In this document: in pieces, positions 32,933 through 42,228 of the stretch | Numbering within the stretch: position 1 is the first letter of the stretch | Layout of the letters: every line of letters starts with the position of its first letter | From: Promethearchaeota archaeon | GTDB lineage: Archaea; Asgardarchaeota; Lokiarchaeia; Sigyniarchaeales; SOKP01 | Direction: 5' to 3' | Length of the DNA stretch: 64,000 nucleotides | Assembly (NCBI GenBank): GCA_011364975.1 | Contig: RDOE01000001.1 | Span: forward strand, 48,707 to 112,706 | Notes under the pieces: model-generated | What the model was told of the DNA's origin: nothing | The model's input: only the letters and a program-made list of their open reading frames with translations | Databases searched by the model: none | Program-made: the position numbers and the translations under genes

Positions 32933-34102
32933 TTAATGATTAGGGTAAGAACGGAAGAGTTTTCCCCAATCAGTCTTAAAAAATTCCTTTATCCTCTTTC
33001 TTCCGATTGAAGGATACCAAAACATATCATGATAAACTAAAGATAACATAATTGGTACGGTGAAGAATAGTTCGTTCCTCATTAGTGGGTTTAAAAATTG
33101 AAGTGTGCCTTTTCTAACCATTTGATCACCCCAAATTACTAAACTACGTTTAACTTGAAATTTCCAGTCTATATCTGAAACATTCTCTCCAATTATATCT
33201 ATCTGATCAACATCTCCACATCCCAATCCTTCATCATGGGCGAGTTTGATTGCGGGTAACTTTAAAGGTTCAAAACCCATCATTTTAGCGACAACCGCAT
33301 CTACCGCTACTTGGTCATATCCTGCTAAAAGATAATTTTTTATACGTGGAATCATGGTTCTCGGTCCAGCACCATCTCCGCATACTGTGCCATCTACGAT
33401 GGCTAATATGTGCGGATGAATCTGTTTTTGAATGATAAGCAAATCCACCAATACTTCAGACATATATTGATGGCTAAAGTGTCTCCTCTTTGTCAATAAT
33501 CCACCGAAAGCATTTTTCATTGCGCATGTTATTCCTCCATTTTTCATTTCACCTTCCGTATGTTTTAGGTCACCTCCTAAAGCGCCTGTATGCCCGTGTG
33601 TTTTCATAGTTGGAAGGTGGATAATTGGTTTACCAACATAAAATTTTGGAATTTTAAATCCTTCCGGAAATATTTTTGAATCGAGAACATGAAGATTTGT
33701 AGCTTTAAGATTAATAAATTTAGATCGTAGAGATTCATAAGGCACGAAAGGAATGCGTGTTAGAGGGACAAATCTCACCCCATATTTTTTAATAATTGGA
33801 TTCCATTTATTACCTTTCAATCCTTTTTCAATATTAGTAACGACTGTTCTATTTTCAGCAGTAAATAAATTTTTGGGAGAGTATCCATCTTCTATTAAGG
33901 TTTTGAGTACCCCTTCAAGTTGCCAAGGGGGACTGGAACAAGAGGGAAAGAATTTTGACCAACTTAAGTTTAATTTAATAATAATTTTATCTGTAGTATT
34001 AAAAAAATTCTGATAGTTTGCTAAATGTATTAGGTTTCTATAATCATTTAGGATATTCTCAGGTGAGGTTTTTAGTATAAATATTTTAGATTGATTAGTC
34101 AT
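32933..34102 (-). CDS. DUF362 family protein
   Basis: Member of the DUF362 family, of uncertain function; relatives are often fused to ferredoxin domains, absent here. Motifs: IIIKLNLSWSKFFPSCSSPPWQLEGVLKTL (substrate-side loop), LPTMKTHGHTGALGGDLKH, CAMKNAFGGLLTKRRH, VDGTVCGDGAGPRTMIPR and the typical VAVDAVVAKMMGFEPLKLPAIKLA. 389 residues. The C-terminal ~80 residues (ELFFTVPIMLSLVYHDMFWYP) are hydrophobic and may associate with the membrane. It stands between tlyA and the opp operon; no functional link to either is evident. Confidence 0.8.
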   Translation of the reverse strand: MTNQSKIFILKTSPENILNDYRNLIHLANYQNFFNTTDKIIIKLNLSWSKFFPSCSSPPWQLEGVLKTLIEDGYSPKNLFTAENRTVVTNIEKGLKGNKWNPIIKKYGVRFVPLTRIPFVPYESLRSKFINLKATNLHVLDSKIFPEGFKIPKFYVGKPIIHLPTMKTHGHTGALGGDLKHTEGEMKNGGITCAMKNAFGGLLTKRRHFSHQYMSEVLVDLLIIQKQIHPHILAIVDGTVCGDGAGPRTMIPRIKNYLLAGYDQVAVDAVVAKMMGFEPLKLPAIKLAHDEGLGCGDVDQIDIIGENVSDIDWKFQVKRSLVIWGDQMVRKGTLQFLNPLMRNELFFTVPIMLSLVYHDMFWYPSIGRKRIKEFFKTDWGKLFRSYPNH

Positions 34103-34258
34103 AATTACTAATAAAAATACTTTATAATTTATGTTTTTTTTTAATCTCTCTAAAATTGAAATCAGAATAAAAAAATTAAACTAGTTCAAGATAATATGTG
34201 TTTACCGCATTAAACTAATGAAATAAAGAATAAAAGTTATAAAAATAAATAATTTTAA

Positions 34259-35308
34259 TTAATCTGAGATATATTCCATTCCTTCATAAGATTTTTTTTC
34301 GGATCTCATTGGATTACAATACATGTAATGATCTCCGCCTAAATCTATTTTTACAGGGTTCCTTAAACCACATCCTTCATGATCAGATACTTCTGGACAT
34401 CTTGGATGAAATGCACATCCAGAGGGAGGGTTTATAGGACTAGGTACATCTCCTTTAAGAATAACTCGATTTATTCTAGATTCTGGATCGAATGTAGGTC
34501 TTGCCGATAAGAGGGCTTTTGTATAAGGATGTGTAGAATTATAGAATACTTCTTCTATATTTCCGCCTTCGACAAATTTCCCTAGATACATTACTTCGAT
34601 ACGATCACCTATATGTTGAATAACACTTAAATCATGTGTTATAAAAAGATAGGATAAGTCGAATTCTTTTTGTAAATCCTTCAGTAGATTTAAAATTTGA
34701 GCTTGAACAGATACATCAAGAGCTGAAGTTGGTTCATCTAGTATTATAATTTCTGGATTACAAGCTAATGCTCGAGCAATTACAATCCTTTGTTTTTGTC
34801 CACCAGAAAATTCATGAGGATATCTATCCAAATGTTCATTTTTCATAGAAACTGTTTCAAGGAGTTCTAAGACACGTTTTCGAATTTCTCTTCTCTTTTT
34901 CATTCCCATAAGCAGACGTAGTGGTTCTCCCACAATATTTACTACTTTCCATCTGGGATTAAGGGAAGAGTCAGGATCTTGAAAGACCATTTGAATTTTT
35001 TTCCTATATTCTTTTGTAAAATTGTTGTCTATTCTTTTTCCTTTATACCAGATTTCCCCTGCTGTTGCTGGAACAAGGTTTAATATAGTATTTCCAATAG
35101 TAGTTTTACCGCATCCACTTTCACCTACTAATCCAAGAGTCTCTCTTTTATAAAGATTAAAAGATACTCCGTCGACTGCTCTAACTTCTCCAATTTTTCT
35201 TTTAAGAATTCCACCATAGATTGGATAGTATGTTTTTAAATTCTTTACTGAAAGAATTATATCTTCAGATTTATGTGAATCAATCGGTATTTCTTCACTT
35301 ATTGTCAT
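34259..35308 (-). CDS. oppF: Oligopeptide ABC transporter ATPase, OppF-type
   Basis: Second ATPase of a peptide/nickel-type importer. Walker A GLVGESGCGKTT, Q-loop MVFQDPDSSLNPRW, ABC signature FSGGQKQRI, Walker B PEIIILDEPTSALDVSVQAQ and the His switch in THDLSVI are complete. The Opp/Dpp C-terminal extension has PPSGCAFHPRCPEVSDHEGC...YMYC, a cysteine set that in some members binds an Fe-S cluster. 349 residues. It is the last gene of the operon, 32 bp after oppD. Confidence 0.94.
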   Translation of the reverse strand: MTISEEIPIDSHKSEDIILSVKNLKTYYPIYGGILKRKIGEVRAVDGVSFNLYKRETLGLVGESGCGKTTIGNTILNLVPATAGEIWYKGKRIDNNFTKEYRKKIQMVFQDPDSSLNPRWKVVNIVGEPLRLLMGMKKRREIRKRVLELLETVSMKNEHLDRYPHEFSGGQKQRIVIARALACNPEIIILDEPTSALDVSVQAQILNLLKDLQKEFDLSYLFITHDLSVIQHIGDRIEVMYLGKFVEGGNIEEVFYNSTHPYTKALLSARPTFDPESRINRVILKGDVPSPINPPSGCAFHPRCPEVSDHEGCGLRNPVKIDLGGDHYMYCNPMRSEKKSYEGMEYISD

Positions 35309-35340
35309 TTTCTTTTCCTCTTTAAGTTTTAAGTTAGTTT

Positions 35341-36612
35341 TTATACTTTACCTGATAATTCAAACTCTTCTTCTTCCCACTCATATTTAGGTGAGTCTTT
35401 ATATTCTGGATCATATAAGTGGCAAGCAATATAATATTTATCTGCTATTTCGAGAAACCTTGGTTTAACTTTATCGCATACCTCAAGTCTAAAATCACAT
35501 CTTGGATGAAATCTACAACCTGAAGGCGGATAAATTAGATTTGGGACCATTCCTCTAATAGTCTTTAACTTTTGATCCCTTTTTTCTATACTTGGAATAG
35601 CACCAATTAGTCCTTGAGTATATGGATGTTTTGGTTTTTTAAATAATTCAACTGCTGTTGCATATTCAACAATATTACCGCTATACATTACCGCAACGCG
35701 ATCACACAAATCTGCAATAATGCCTAGGTCATGAGTGATCATCAAAATAGAAGTCTGAAATCTGTCTTTTAAATCTTTCATTAAATCAAGAATTTGAGCT
35801 TGAATTGTAACATCGAGCGCAGTAGTAGGCTCATCAGCGCATAGAAGGACGGGATTACAGGTTAATGCCATAGCAATCATAACTCTTTGTCGCATTCCAC
35901 CACTTAGTTCGTGAGGATATCTTTTTAAAATCCCCTTTGCATCAGCAATTCCGACTTCATTAACTATTTTTTCAGCCTCTTCCAAAACTATAGTTTTTAT
36001 AGTTATAGCGCCTTTCATCTTTTCCTTAATAGATTCAATTTTCTCATTGATTTCATTTATTTCTTCAGTGTTTAATCTTTCCGCTTCATCTTTTAGCTTT
36101 TTTTGAAGTTCTCTTACTTCTTTCATCCGTACTCTTCTGGTCTCCCTACGTTCTTGTAAAACACCTTTTATTCTGTCCTTTTGATGTAAAAGGAATACTT
36201 CTCCAATTTGATTTCCCACCGTCATAACTGGATTAAGAGAATTTAAAGGATCTTGGAAAATCATAGTAATTTTATTTCCACGATAATTCCTCATTTCTTT
36301 TCTACTTAATCCAACTAGATTTTTGCCATTTAGGGAAATAGTACCCTCCATAATTTTTCCAGGAGCTCTAACTAATCCAAGGATTGAAAGTGCAGTTACT
36401 GATTTTCCGCAACCAGTTTCTCCAACTAGTCCAAGAACTTCATTCTTGTAAATATCAAAAGAAACGCCGTCAACAGCCTTTACAATCCCCTCTTCTGTAA
36501 AGAAGTAAGTTTTTAAATTTCTTACTTCAATAAGAGGTTTCCTTATCTCTTCCTCTTTTTCTTCAAATTCTTCAATACTTTCTGCTTCCTTTCCATTTTC
36601 TGAATCGATCAT
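35341..36612 (-). CDS. oppD: Oligopeptide ABC transporter ATPase, OppD-type, with coiled-coil insertion
   Basis: First ATPase of the importer. Motifs: GLVGETGCGKSV, MIFQDPLNSLNPVM, LSGGMRQRVMIAMALTCNP, LLCADEPTTALDVTIQAQ, THDLGII and the C-terminal PPSGCRFHPRC...C...C extension. Between the Q-loop and the signature there is an unusual insertion of about 70 residues, highly charged and helical (RRETRRVRMKEVRELQKKLK, then EEINEINEKIESIKEKMK), likely a coiled-coil hairpin. Together with an acidic N-terminus this makes 423 residues against the usual 320-330. The insert sits in the helical subdomain and could contact the permeases or another protein. Confidence 0.93.
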   Translation of the reverse strand: MIDSENGKEAESIEEFEEKEEEIRKPLIEVRNLKTYFFTEEGIVKAVDGVSFDIYKNEVLGLVGETGCGKSVTALSILGLVRAPGKIMEGTISLNGKNLVGLSRKEMRNYRGNKITMIFQDPLNSLNPVMTVGNQIGEVFLLHQKDRIKGVLQERRETRRVRMKEVRELQKKLKDEAERLNTEEINEINEKIESIKEKMKGAITIKTIVLEEAEKIVNEVGIADAKGILKRYPHELSGGMRQRVMIAMALTCNPVLLCADEPTTALDVTIQAQILDLMKDLKDRFQTSILMITHDLGIIADLCDRVAVMYSGNIVEYATAVELFKKPKHPYTQGLIGAIPSIEKRDQKLKTIRGMVPNLIYPPSGCRFHPRCDFRLEVCDKVKPRFLEIADKYYIACHLYDPEYKDSPKYEWEEEEFELSGKV

Positions 36613-36646
36613 CGATTAAATCCTTTGTAGTTTATTTTAAACAATT

Positions 36647-37648
36647 CTATAAATTCCTAAGACGTGGATCAAGAGCATCTCTTAAACCATCCCCAACCAA
36701 CATGAATCCAAGAACAGTTATTAATATCATAAGACCCGGCCATAGGGATGCATAAGGCGCCATAACGATATGCCCTCTGGCAATATCGATATCTCGACCC
36801 CATTCTATTAAATTTACATCGCTATACCCTAAAAAGGCTAATCCCGCAAGGCTTAATATTATTCCTCCAATATCAAATGTAAATGATATAATTATAGGTT
36901 GTATACAATTGGGCAAGATGTGTCTAAACATTATTCTCCAATTTCCAGCACCCGCAACTCTCGCCGCTTCAACATAAGGTAAGGCTCTTGCTTGAAGAAC
37001 AGATCCCCGAATTAATCGTGAATAATATGGTATACCTAAAATACCATATGCAAGCATGATATATTCCATTCTTTGACCCCAAATAGCAATAAATACCATC
37101 GCTAAAATTAATCCAGGAAATGCTAAGAAGATATCAATAATTCTCATGATAATAGAATCAATCCAACCCCCATAGTAGGCAGCGACAACCCCCACAATAA
37201 CTCCAAAAATAACACTAAACGTAATTGCAGGGAGAGCAATCGTCAATGAGGCTCTCGCGCCGTATATCATACGTGATAATACATCTCTTCCAAATTCCGT
37301 TTGACCGAGAGGATAATTTATTGAGGGAAGCCCCCACGAATTACCTGGGAGTCCATTAGCTTGTTCAAATGTATAAGGAGCGATCCATTCAGGGAATACC
37401 GCTAAAGTTACTACAACAAATACAATCCCTATACCTGTAAGGGTAAGGACAGATTTGAGCCTTCGTATAAATTTTCTTTTACTTATTGATTTTTCATATT
37501 CAAGTTCTCTTAAAGATAACTCATCTATTCGTGCTCCAGGTATTAATAGAAATTTCAGATTTGAAAATAGCCATTTTAGCATTGTTTTAATTAGGTTTTC
37601 TTTTTTTTCTTCTTTTTCCAATCTTGTTTCATATACTTGTTCTGTCAT
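36647..37648 (-). CDS. oppC: Oligopeptide ABC transporter permease, OppC-type
   Basis: Inner permease subunit. It has a long cytoplasmic N-terminus, the first helix (LTLTGIGIVFVVVTLAVFPEW), the GLPSINYPLGQTEFGRDVLSRMIYGARASL motif typical of OppC/DppC, and the EAA loop YVEAARVAGAGNWRIMFRHILPN. The end GLRDALDPRLRNL is the standard OppC terminus. 333 residues, about six helices. It is flanked by oppB and oppD at 18 and 34 bp. Confidence 0.94.
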   Translation of the reverse strand: MTEQVYETRLEKEEKKENLIKTMLKWLFSNLKFLLIPGARIDELSLRELEYEKSISKRKFIRRLKSVLTLTGIGIVFVVVTLAVFPEWIAPYTFEQANGLPGNSWGLPSINYPLGQTEFGRDVLSRMIYGARASLTIALPAITFSVIFGVIVGVVAAYYGGWIDSIIMRIIDIFLAFPGLILAMVFIAIWGQRMEYIMLAYGILGIPYYSRLIRGSVLQARALPYVEAARVAGAGNWRIMFRHILPNCIQPIIISFTFDIGGIILSLAGLAFLGYSDVNLIEWGRDIDIARGHIVMAPYASLWPGLMILITVLGFMLVGDGLRDALDPRLRNL

Positions 37649-37666
37649 TTTTTACCAACTCATATT

Positions 37667-38683
37667 TTAATATCTAATTCTTGGATCTATAAATCCATAT
37701 ATTAAATCTATTCCGAGATTTATTACGATAAAGACAATTGTGGTTAAAAATACAATTGCATTAAGGAGCCAATAATCGGTGTTTTGTATAGCTTGGATCA
37801 AAGCTTCACCCATACCATGTAAATTGAAGGTCGTTTCAGTTAAAACAGCACCTGAAAGTAACCCACCAAAATTCAATCCAATGACAGTGACCGTCGGGAT
37901 CAAAGCATTTTTACGCGCGTGCGTGTTAATCACATCTCTTTCTTTACATCCTTTGGCTCTAGCCGTTCTAACATAGTCTTGTTCTAAAACTTCTAACATA
38001 CTAGAACGTGTCTGTCTGGTAATTGAAGCAATTGTAATGAAGGATAGGCAAAAGACGGGTAAAATTAAATGATGTAAGTAGTCTGTAATTAAATACATTC
38101 TTCCTGATAATAAGGAATCAAATATTCGGTTGAGAGTAATCACTGGGGGATCACCAATTCCCGCAGTTTTATAATTTGCTGTTGGAAACCAATCAAGTTG
38201 ATACGCTAGAAAATATTGCAAAATGAGGCCCATCCAAAAAACTGGAATCGATACACCAATTAATGCAATACCCCGTAAAACCGTATCTTTCCATCTATTT
38301 CGATTAGTTGCTGAAATAACTCCCGTTTTCAATCCGATTATTGAAGCTATTATAATGGCAAAAATTGCGATATCAAAAGTGCGAGGAAACCTTTCCATAA
38401 CAATTACCCAGACGGGTTGTCCTTGAGCAAGGACAAACGAAGTCCCCCAATCTCCCACAAACAATCTACCAATATATAGGAAATACTGCTGTATGATTGG
38501 TAAATGTAAACCAAGTCTTTCATATGCGATTCGATAATCTTCGGGGTCAAATCTATCTGGTAAAGACGCTAAAACAGGGTCACCAGGCATTAATCGTGAT
38601 AATATGAAGGTTATTGTCAATACCCCAAATAAAACAGGGACCGCTGCTAATACTCTCCTAAGAATATATTTAAGCATACTCAT
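37667..38683 (-). CDS. oppB: Oligopeptide ABC transporter permease, OppB-type
   Basis: Inner permease subunit. Hallmarks: the N-terminus YILRRVLAAVPVLFGVLTITFILSRLMPGDPV, WGTSFVLAQGQPVWVIV, the EAA loop DYVRTARAKGCKERDVINTHARKNALIPTVT and the terminus YGFIDPRIRY. 338 residues with six helices. A GGGTGAT ribosome binding site lies 11 nt before the ATG. It is the first permease gene after the two unknown genes inserted behind oppA. Confidence 0.94.
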   Translation of the reverse strand: MSMLKYILRRVLAAVPVLFGVLTITFILSRLMPGDPVLASLPDRFDPEDYRIAYERLGLHLPIIQQYFLYIGRLFVGDWGTSFVLAQGQPVWVIVMERFPRTFDIAIFAIIIASIIGLKTGVISATNRNRWKDTVLRGIALIGVSIPVFWMGLILQYFLAYQLDWFPTANYKTAGIGDPPVITLNRIFDSLLSGRMYLITDYLHHLILPVFCLSFITIASITRQTRSSMLEVLEQDYVRTARAKGCKERDVINTHARKNALIPTVTVIGLNFGGLLSGAVLTETTFNLHGMGEALIQAIQNTDYWLLNAIVFLTTIVFIVINLGIDLIYGFIDPRIRY

Positions 38684-38742
38684 AAAGTTTTAAATCACCC
38701 ACAATTTTTTAATATTTTTATAATATTCATTAATTTTTTTAT

Positions 38743-39222
38743 TTAAAGTTCGATTGTTTTAATTCTTGCGACAAATTCTTTATACTTTTGCTTCGCAAAA
38801 GCACCCAGGATTGCACTTACTAAATTTATGCCTAAGAGTGTAAGTATTGTGATATAACTCTCGATACTGCCAAAGTATAATGCAAACATTTCACCAGTTA
38901 ATTGAAAGAAATCGCGTTGAAAACTATTTATAAATATATACCAGATCCAAGACTCAATAGTGATAACCGCAATAAGCCAAATACTATTTTTAATCCCATA
39001 TTCAAAGAATTGTTCCCTAAAAGACATATAAAAAACAATTAGAACCAGAATTATCAGAGATAAAATAGAGGCTGGATTAAAAAGCACTTGATAAAGAAAT
39101 AGAACTCTATTCCCTATCGATTTTTCATAGATATTGCTAATATATCCAAAGAATACAAAATGAATCATCAAAACGGCAAGTACGAAATTTCCCTGCCTAC
39201 CTATGTCAATCTTATTTCTCAT
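38743..39222 (-). CDS. Four-helix membrane protein in the opp operon
   Basis: No family recognised. The 159-residue product has four hydrophobic segments (FVLAVLMIHFVFFGYI, ILSLIILVLIVFYMSF, WLIAVITIESWIWYIFI, YITILTLLGINLVSAILGAF) and short charged ends. The ATG overlaps the stop of the upstream unknown gene by 4 bp (ATGA), so translation is coupled and the two products probably work together. Its place between oppA and oppB suggests an accessory of the importer. Confidence 0.6.
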   Translation of the reverse strand: MRNKIDIGRQGNFVLAVLMIHFVFFGYISNIYEKSIGNRVLFLYQVLFNPASILSLIILVLIVFYMSFREQFFEYGIKNSIWLIAVITIESWIWYIFINSFQRDFFQLTGEMFALYFGSIESYITILTLLGINLVSAILGAFAKQKYKEFVARIKTIEL

Positions 39223-40100
39223 AATAAATGCTCTAAATTTATTTTACTTAATTTAAAATTTTTTATAGAAAAATCTTGGTTATTTTTTTCAATATTTGAT
39301 CTTTTATTAATTATTCCTTTGTTGTTCCAAATCATAGTATCTATAGGCGCTTGGTTTTCTTCGTCTAACAATTTTTTGTTGTAAGCAAAGCAATCAAAAA
39401 GATCGTCGTATATTAAATAAGGCACGAATGTCAATTTATTAACTTTATTCTTTTTTTTATGTTCTACTTCGATGGGAATTATATCGGGGTAATATTTCCC
39501 TTTTTTTTCACGATATAACTTAACTTCTTTTAGTTGTCCCCTTTCAATTATTTGAATCTTGTTGTTCTCTATTTTTTCCTTAAAATATTTAATATTAGTT
39601 TCACAATAATCAAGGTTTTTTAAAATATATTCTTCTGATCCAATTTTAATGCTTTCATTTTCGATGGAGATATAAAATTTTAAATATTCACTGATTAAGA
39701 AATAAAAATCTTGCCTCAAACTTGGGATTTCGGATTCTAGATTGATAGAGCTATCAAACCATTTTAATAACGTGGCAAAACTAAGCTCCCGATATGTAAT
39801 TTCCTTATATTTTCTTTTGCCATAAATTATTAAATTCTTTAATCCTTCAATATAAAATTTAGTTAAATTAAAAGATAAGTCTAGCTCGTCAAGAGTATTT
39901 TCAAGAGCATTCAAATTAGGGATTAGGATAAAGATCGATTCCCCATTGGAAAGTCTGTCTATTCTCATAGGAAGAGGCATAATAGGAGTTCTAAATAAAT
40001 CAGTAGAAAAAATATCAAAATAAAATAACGTAGGGGCAAGATCGTTTTTAAAGGATTTTAATTTTGCAGGAGGACTTGCTACTCCTAATCTTGGACACAT
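39219..40100 (-). CDS. Unknown protein coupled to a membrane protein inside the opp operon
   Basis: Not recognised. The 293-residue product has no signal peptide or membrane helix. It starts MCPRLGVASPPAKLKSF, followed by alternating hydrophobic strands (TPIMPLPMRIDRLSNGESIFILIPN), helices, a strongly charged middle (LREKKGKYYPDIIPIEVEHKKK) and a tyrosine- and aspartate-rich part (LIYDDLFDCFAYNKKLL). It follows oppA after a T14 run and is coupled by ATGA overlap to the downstream membrane gene. A regulator or assembly factor of the transporter is possible, but nothing in the sequence proves it. Confidence 0.55.
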   Translation of the reverse strand: MCPRLGVASPPAKLKSFKNDLAPTLFYFDIFSTDLFRTPIMPLPMRIDRLSNGESIFILIPNLNALENTLDELDLSFNLTKFYIEGLKNLIIYGKRKYKEITYRELSFATLLKWFDSSINLESEIPSLRQDFYFLISEYLKFYISIENESIKIGSEEYILKNLDYCETNIKYFKEKIENNKIQIIERGQLKEVKLYREKKGKYYPDIIPIEVEHKKKNKVNKLTFVPYLIYDDLFDCFAYNKKLLDEENQAPIDTMIWNNKGIINKRSNIEKNNQDFSIKNFKLSKINLEHLL

Positions 40101-40136
40101 AATAGTATTATATTATTAGATATTTTAACAAAATAC

Positions 40137-40150
40137 AAAAAAAAAAAAAA
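40137..40150 (-). terminator. T14 terminator between oppA1 and the rest of the operon
   Basis: Fourteen A on the plus strand give a run of 14 U in the minus-strand transcript, beginning about 25 nt after the oppA1 stop. A run this long should end most transcripts, leaving oppA mRNA in excess over the permease and ATPase genes, as is common for binding-protein-dependent importers. Confidence 0.55.
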
Positions 40151-40174
40151 TTTAATTTTTGCTCTTATCCCAGT

Positions 40175-41923
40175 TTATTGGGCATAGAGCGTTGCATCAT
40201 CCCAATAAACAGGATAGAAGTAAGCTCTACCCATAGCATTAGAGGGATAACCTTTTACTTTAATGTTCCAGGCATCATTATTGATTCCAGTATAACCATA
40301 AGCCCATGGCATATCCTCTTCAACAAGAAGTTGTTGGATTCTGTCATAGTAGCCTTGTCTTGTAGGTCCATTTGGCTCTAATAGTGCAGTTTCCATTAAT
40401 AACTGAACGTTGTCATCTAAGAGAAGTGGGTCTCTGCCAGCTTCAATTGCCGATAAATAACCATTATATTTCGCACCGTTCGATGCAACAGATCGATTGG
40501 TGAATAATGGGTTTATGTAGTTACTTGGGTCGTTGTAATCGGGGATCCATCCGAGCCAGTAAATTTGAACTTGATCTCTAAATCGACCACCTAATTCGTA
40601 TAAGCTGTAAATGAAGTTCGCCCAAGTACCACCGGCATCTTCAACTGCAACACCTATCATACCTAAATTATCAGTTAACACGCTTAACATATTTTCACGC
40701 ATGTCATTTCCGATATTATAGGTATAGTTAAATGTGGCAAATGGAGTAGTTGAGGCGGCAGTTGTCCATTGAGCATCAGTCCAAGCCATACTTCCATAAC
40801 CCATGCCAACCATAAGTTCTCTTGCTTTCGTTACATTGAAAGTAGCAACATTATAGCCGTCATTGGCGTATGTTATACCATTTGGAATAGGTGATTTCAA
40901 TCGGACCGCTTGCCCTTCTAACAATTCCTCAATTATGAAGGAATAGTTAAGAGCGTATGAGAACGCTTTTCTGAAGGTGGTATTAATCCAGAAGGAGTTC
41001 ATACCAAGATATTGTACACTTAATCCAGGGTTCGGATCAGTATATAGCTCAACATCTGGCTCTGCGGCAAATGTAGATAACATTGAGCCCATAGGATCTA
41101 ATAAAATATCAATATCCTCAGAAAGTAATGCATTATTTCTGATTTGAGCATCATTGATAACGGAAAAGATTAAAGTATCAATTTTTGCTCTTGGTCTATA
41201 ATAATAATCCCATGCGTGAAATCGGATTTCAACACCAGCTTCATACCCATCATAGACGAATGGTCCAGTTCCTACTAAATCACCTGTTGCAGTATCAAGT
41301 ACTTCATCAAAAGGTGTTGCGGTAGGCGAAACCATATACATAGCATTAAAGCTAAGAATGGCTTCAATAGGACCATATTGTACATTACAGGTTATATTTA
41401 GACTATAATCACCAGTTTTAGTCACTGAATCGATAATGTTAATAAAGTCATCAGTGGCAGGGTCATAATATTCATACAATTCAGCAGCTTTAGCTAAACC
41501 AAGGTCCATTAAATTAGCATAGCGGTCAAGATTCCATTTTGCAGCTGTAGCGTCAAATTTGGTACCATCATGAAACCATACATCTTGTCTTAAATCAATT
41601 TGATATACTGGTTTTGAACCTGTAAGATCCCAGCTACCTTTAGCAGCCGCAAGCGCGGGAACAATAGCCAAATCTGGATCCGTTAAATTATAAAGGTACA
41701 AACCTTCACAGACTTGATCATGAACATTAGAGGAAGCACTATCCCATGCATCCATTGGATCGAGATCTGCGGGTCCTGACATTGTGCCAAAAACAAGCGT
41801 TACGCCCAAATCTGGAGGTTGTTGAGCAGTAGGCAAGAGAAGAAGGATGCCATTTCCTGCTATGGACGCAACCGCTAGCACCGCTAAAATAATGATTGCC
41901 CAGTCTTTTTTTTCCAAATCCAT
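40175..41923 (-). CDS. oppA: Oligopeptide-binding protein (SBP family 5), copy 1, membrane-anchored
   Basis: Extracellular peptide-binding protein that feeds the Opp permease. The N-terminus MDLEKKDWAIIILAVLAVASIAGNGILLLLP is a signal-anchor, so the protein hangs on the outer face of the membrane. The SBP5 features follow: DPMDAWDSASSNVHDQVCEGLYLYNL, LRQDVWFHDGTKFDATAAKWNLDR and YWLGWIPDYNDPSNYINPLF near the C-terminus. 582 residues. It is paralogous to copy 2 (42229-43986). The ATG is preceded by an AAGTGAT site, with an A/T box (CTTTAAATATATT on the minus strand) about 20 nt upstream. Confidence 0.92.
   Translation of the reverse strand: MDLEKKDWAIIILAVLAVASIAGNGILLLLPTAQQPPDLGVTLVFGTMSGPADLDPMDAWDSASSNVHDQVCEGLYLYNLTDPDLAIVPALAAAKGSWDLTGSKPVYQIDLRQDVWFHDGTKFDATAAKWNLDRYANLMDLGLAKAAELYEYYDPATDDFINIIDSVTKTGDYSLNITCNVQYGPIEAILSFNAMYMVSPTATPFDEVLDTATGDLVGTGPFVYDGYEAGVEIRFHAWDYYYRPRAKIDTLIFSVINDAQIRNNALLSEDIDILLDPMGSMLSTFAAEPDVELYTDPNPGLSVQYLGMNSFWINTTFRKAFSYALNYSFIIEELLEGQAVRLKSPIPNGITYANDGYNVATFNVTKARELMVGMGYGSMAWTDAQWTTAASTTPFATFNYTYNIGNDMRENMLSVLTDNLGMIGVAVEDAGGTWANFIYSLYELGGRFRDQVQIYWLGWIPDYNDPSNYINPLFTNRSVASNGAKYNGYLSAIEAGRDPLLLDDNVQLLMETALLEPNGPTRQGYYDRIQQLLVEEDMPWAYGYTGINNDAWNIKVKGYPSNAMGRAYFYPVYWDDATLYAQ
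41131..41275. repeat. Near-identical block shared with 43176-43320 (oppA paralogues)
   Basis: Within the two oppA genes this 145-bp block differs from the matching block at 43176-43320 at only about 11 positions by eye count, while flanking parts of the genes have diverged much more. It encodes YEAGVEIRFHAWDYYY and the start of the INDAQIRNNALLS segment. Recent gene conversion is a plausible cause. Confidence 0.7.
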
Positions 41924-42228
41924 ATTATAATCACTTAATATATTTAAAGTTTTTTAACGAATTTTTTATTAGATTTGTTGTTAAATAACTACTTAATTAG
42001 GAATACTTATAAGTTTTTTCATTTTTTATCCTTAATTCCATGATCTGTTAAAAAATGGACATGAAATTTTATTGTAAACGAGAATTGGATGAGGTAAATT
42101 AACGAAAGATATTTTTTTTAAAGTACCTAAAACTTAGTGATTTATTAAATTTTAATGATTTTTTTAATAATTTGAAAGAAAATAAAAAAAAAAAGAATTA
42201 TATTTTGAATTTATTTAACACTATCAAT
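41924..42228. promoter_or_regulatory. Intergenic region between the two oppA genes (promoter and terminator)
   Basis: About 305 bp without a gene. At its oppA1 side it holds the A/T-rich box and the AAGTGAT ribosome binding site used by oppA1. At its oppA2 side it holds the T11 terminator noted separately. The remainder is AT-rich with no ORF, repeat or hairpin that I can support. Confidence 0.5.
42184..42194 (-). terminator. T11 terminator of oppA2
   Basis: Eleven A on the plus strand, hence U11 in the minus-strand transcript, about 35 nt after the oppA2 stop codon. Typical archaeal oligo-U terminator; it separates oppA2 from the oppA1 operon. Confidence 0.5.
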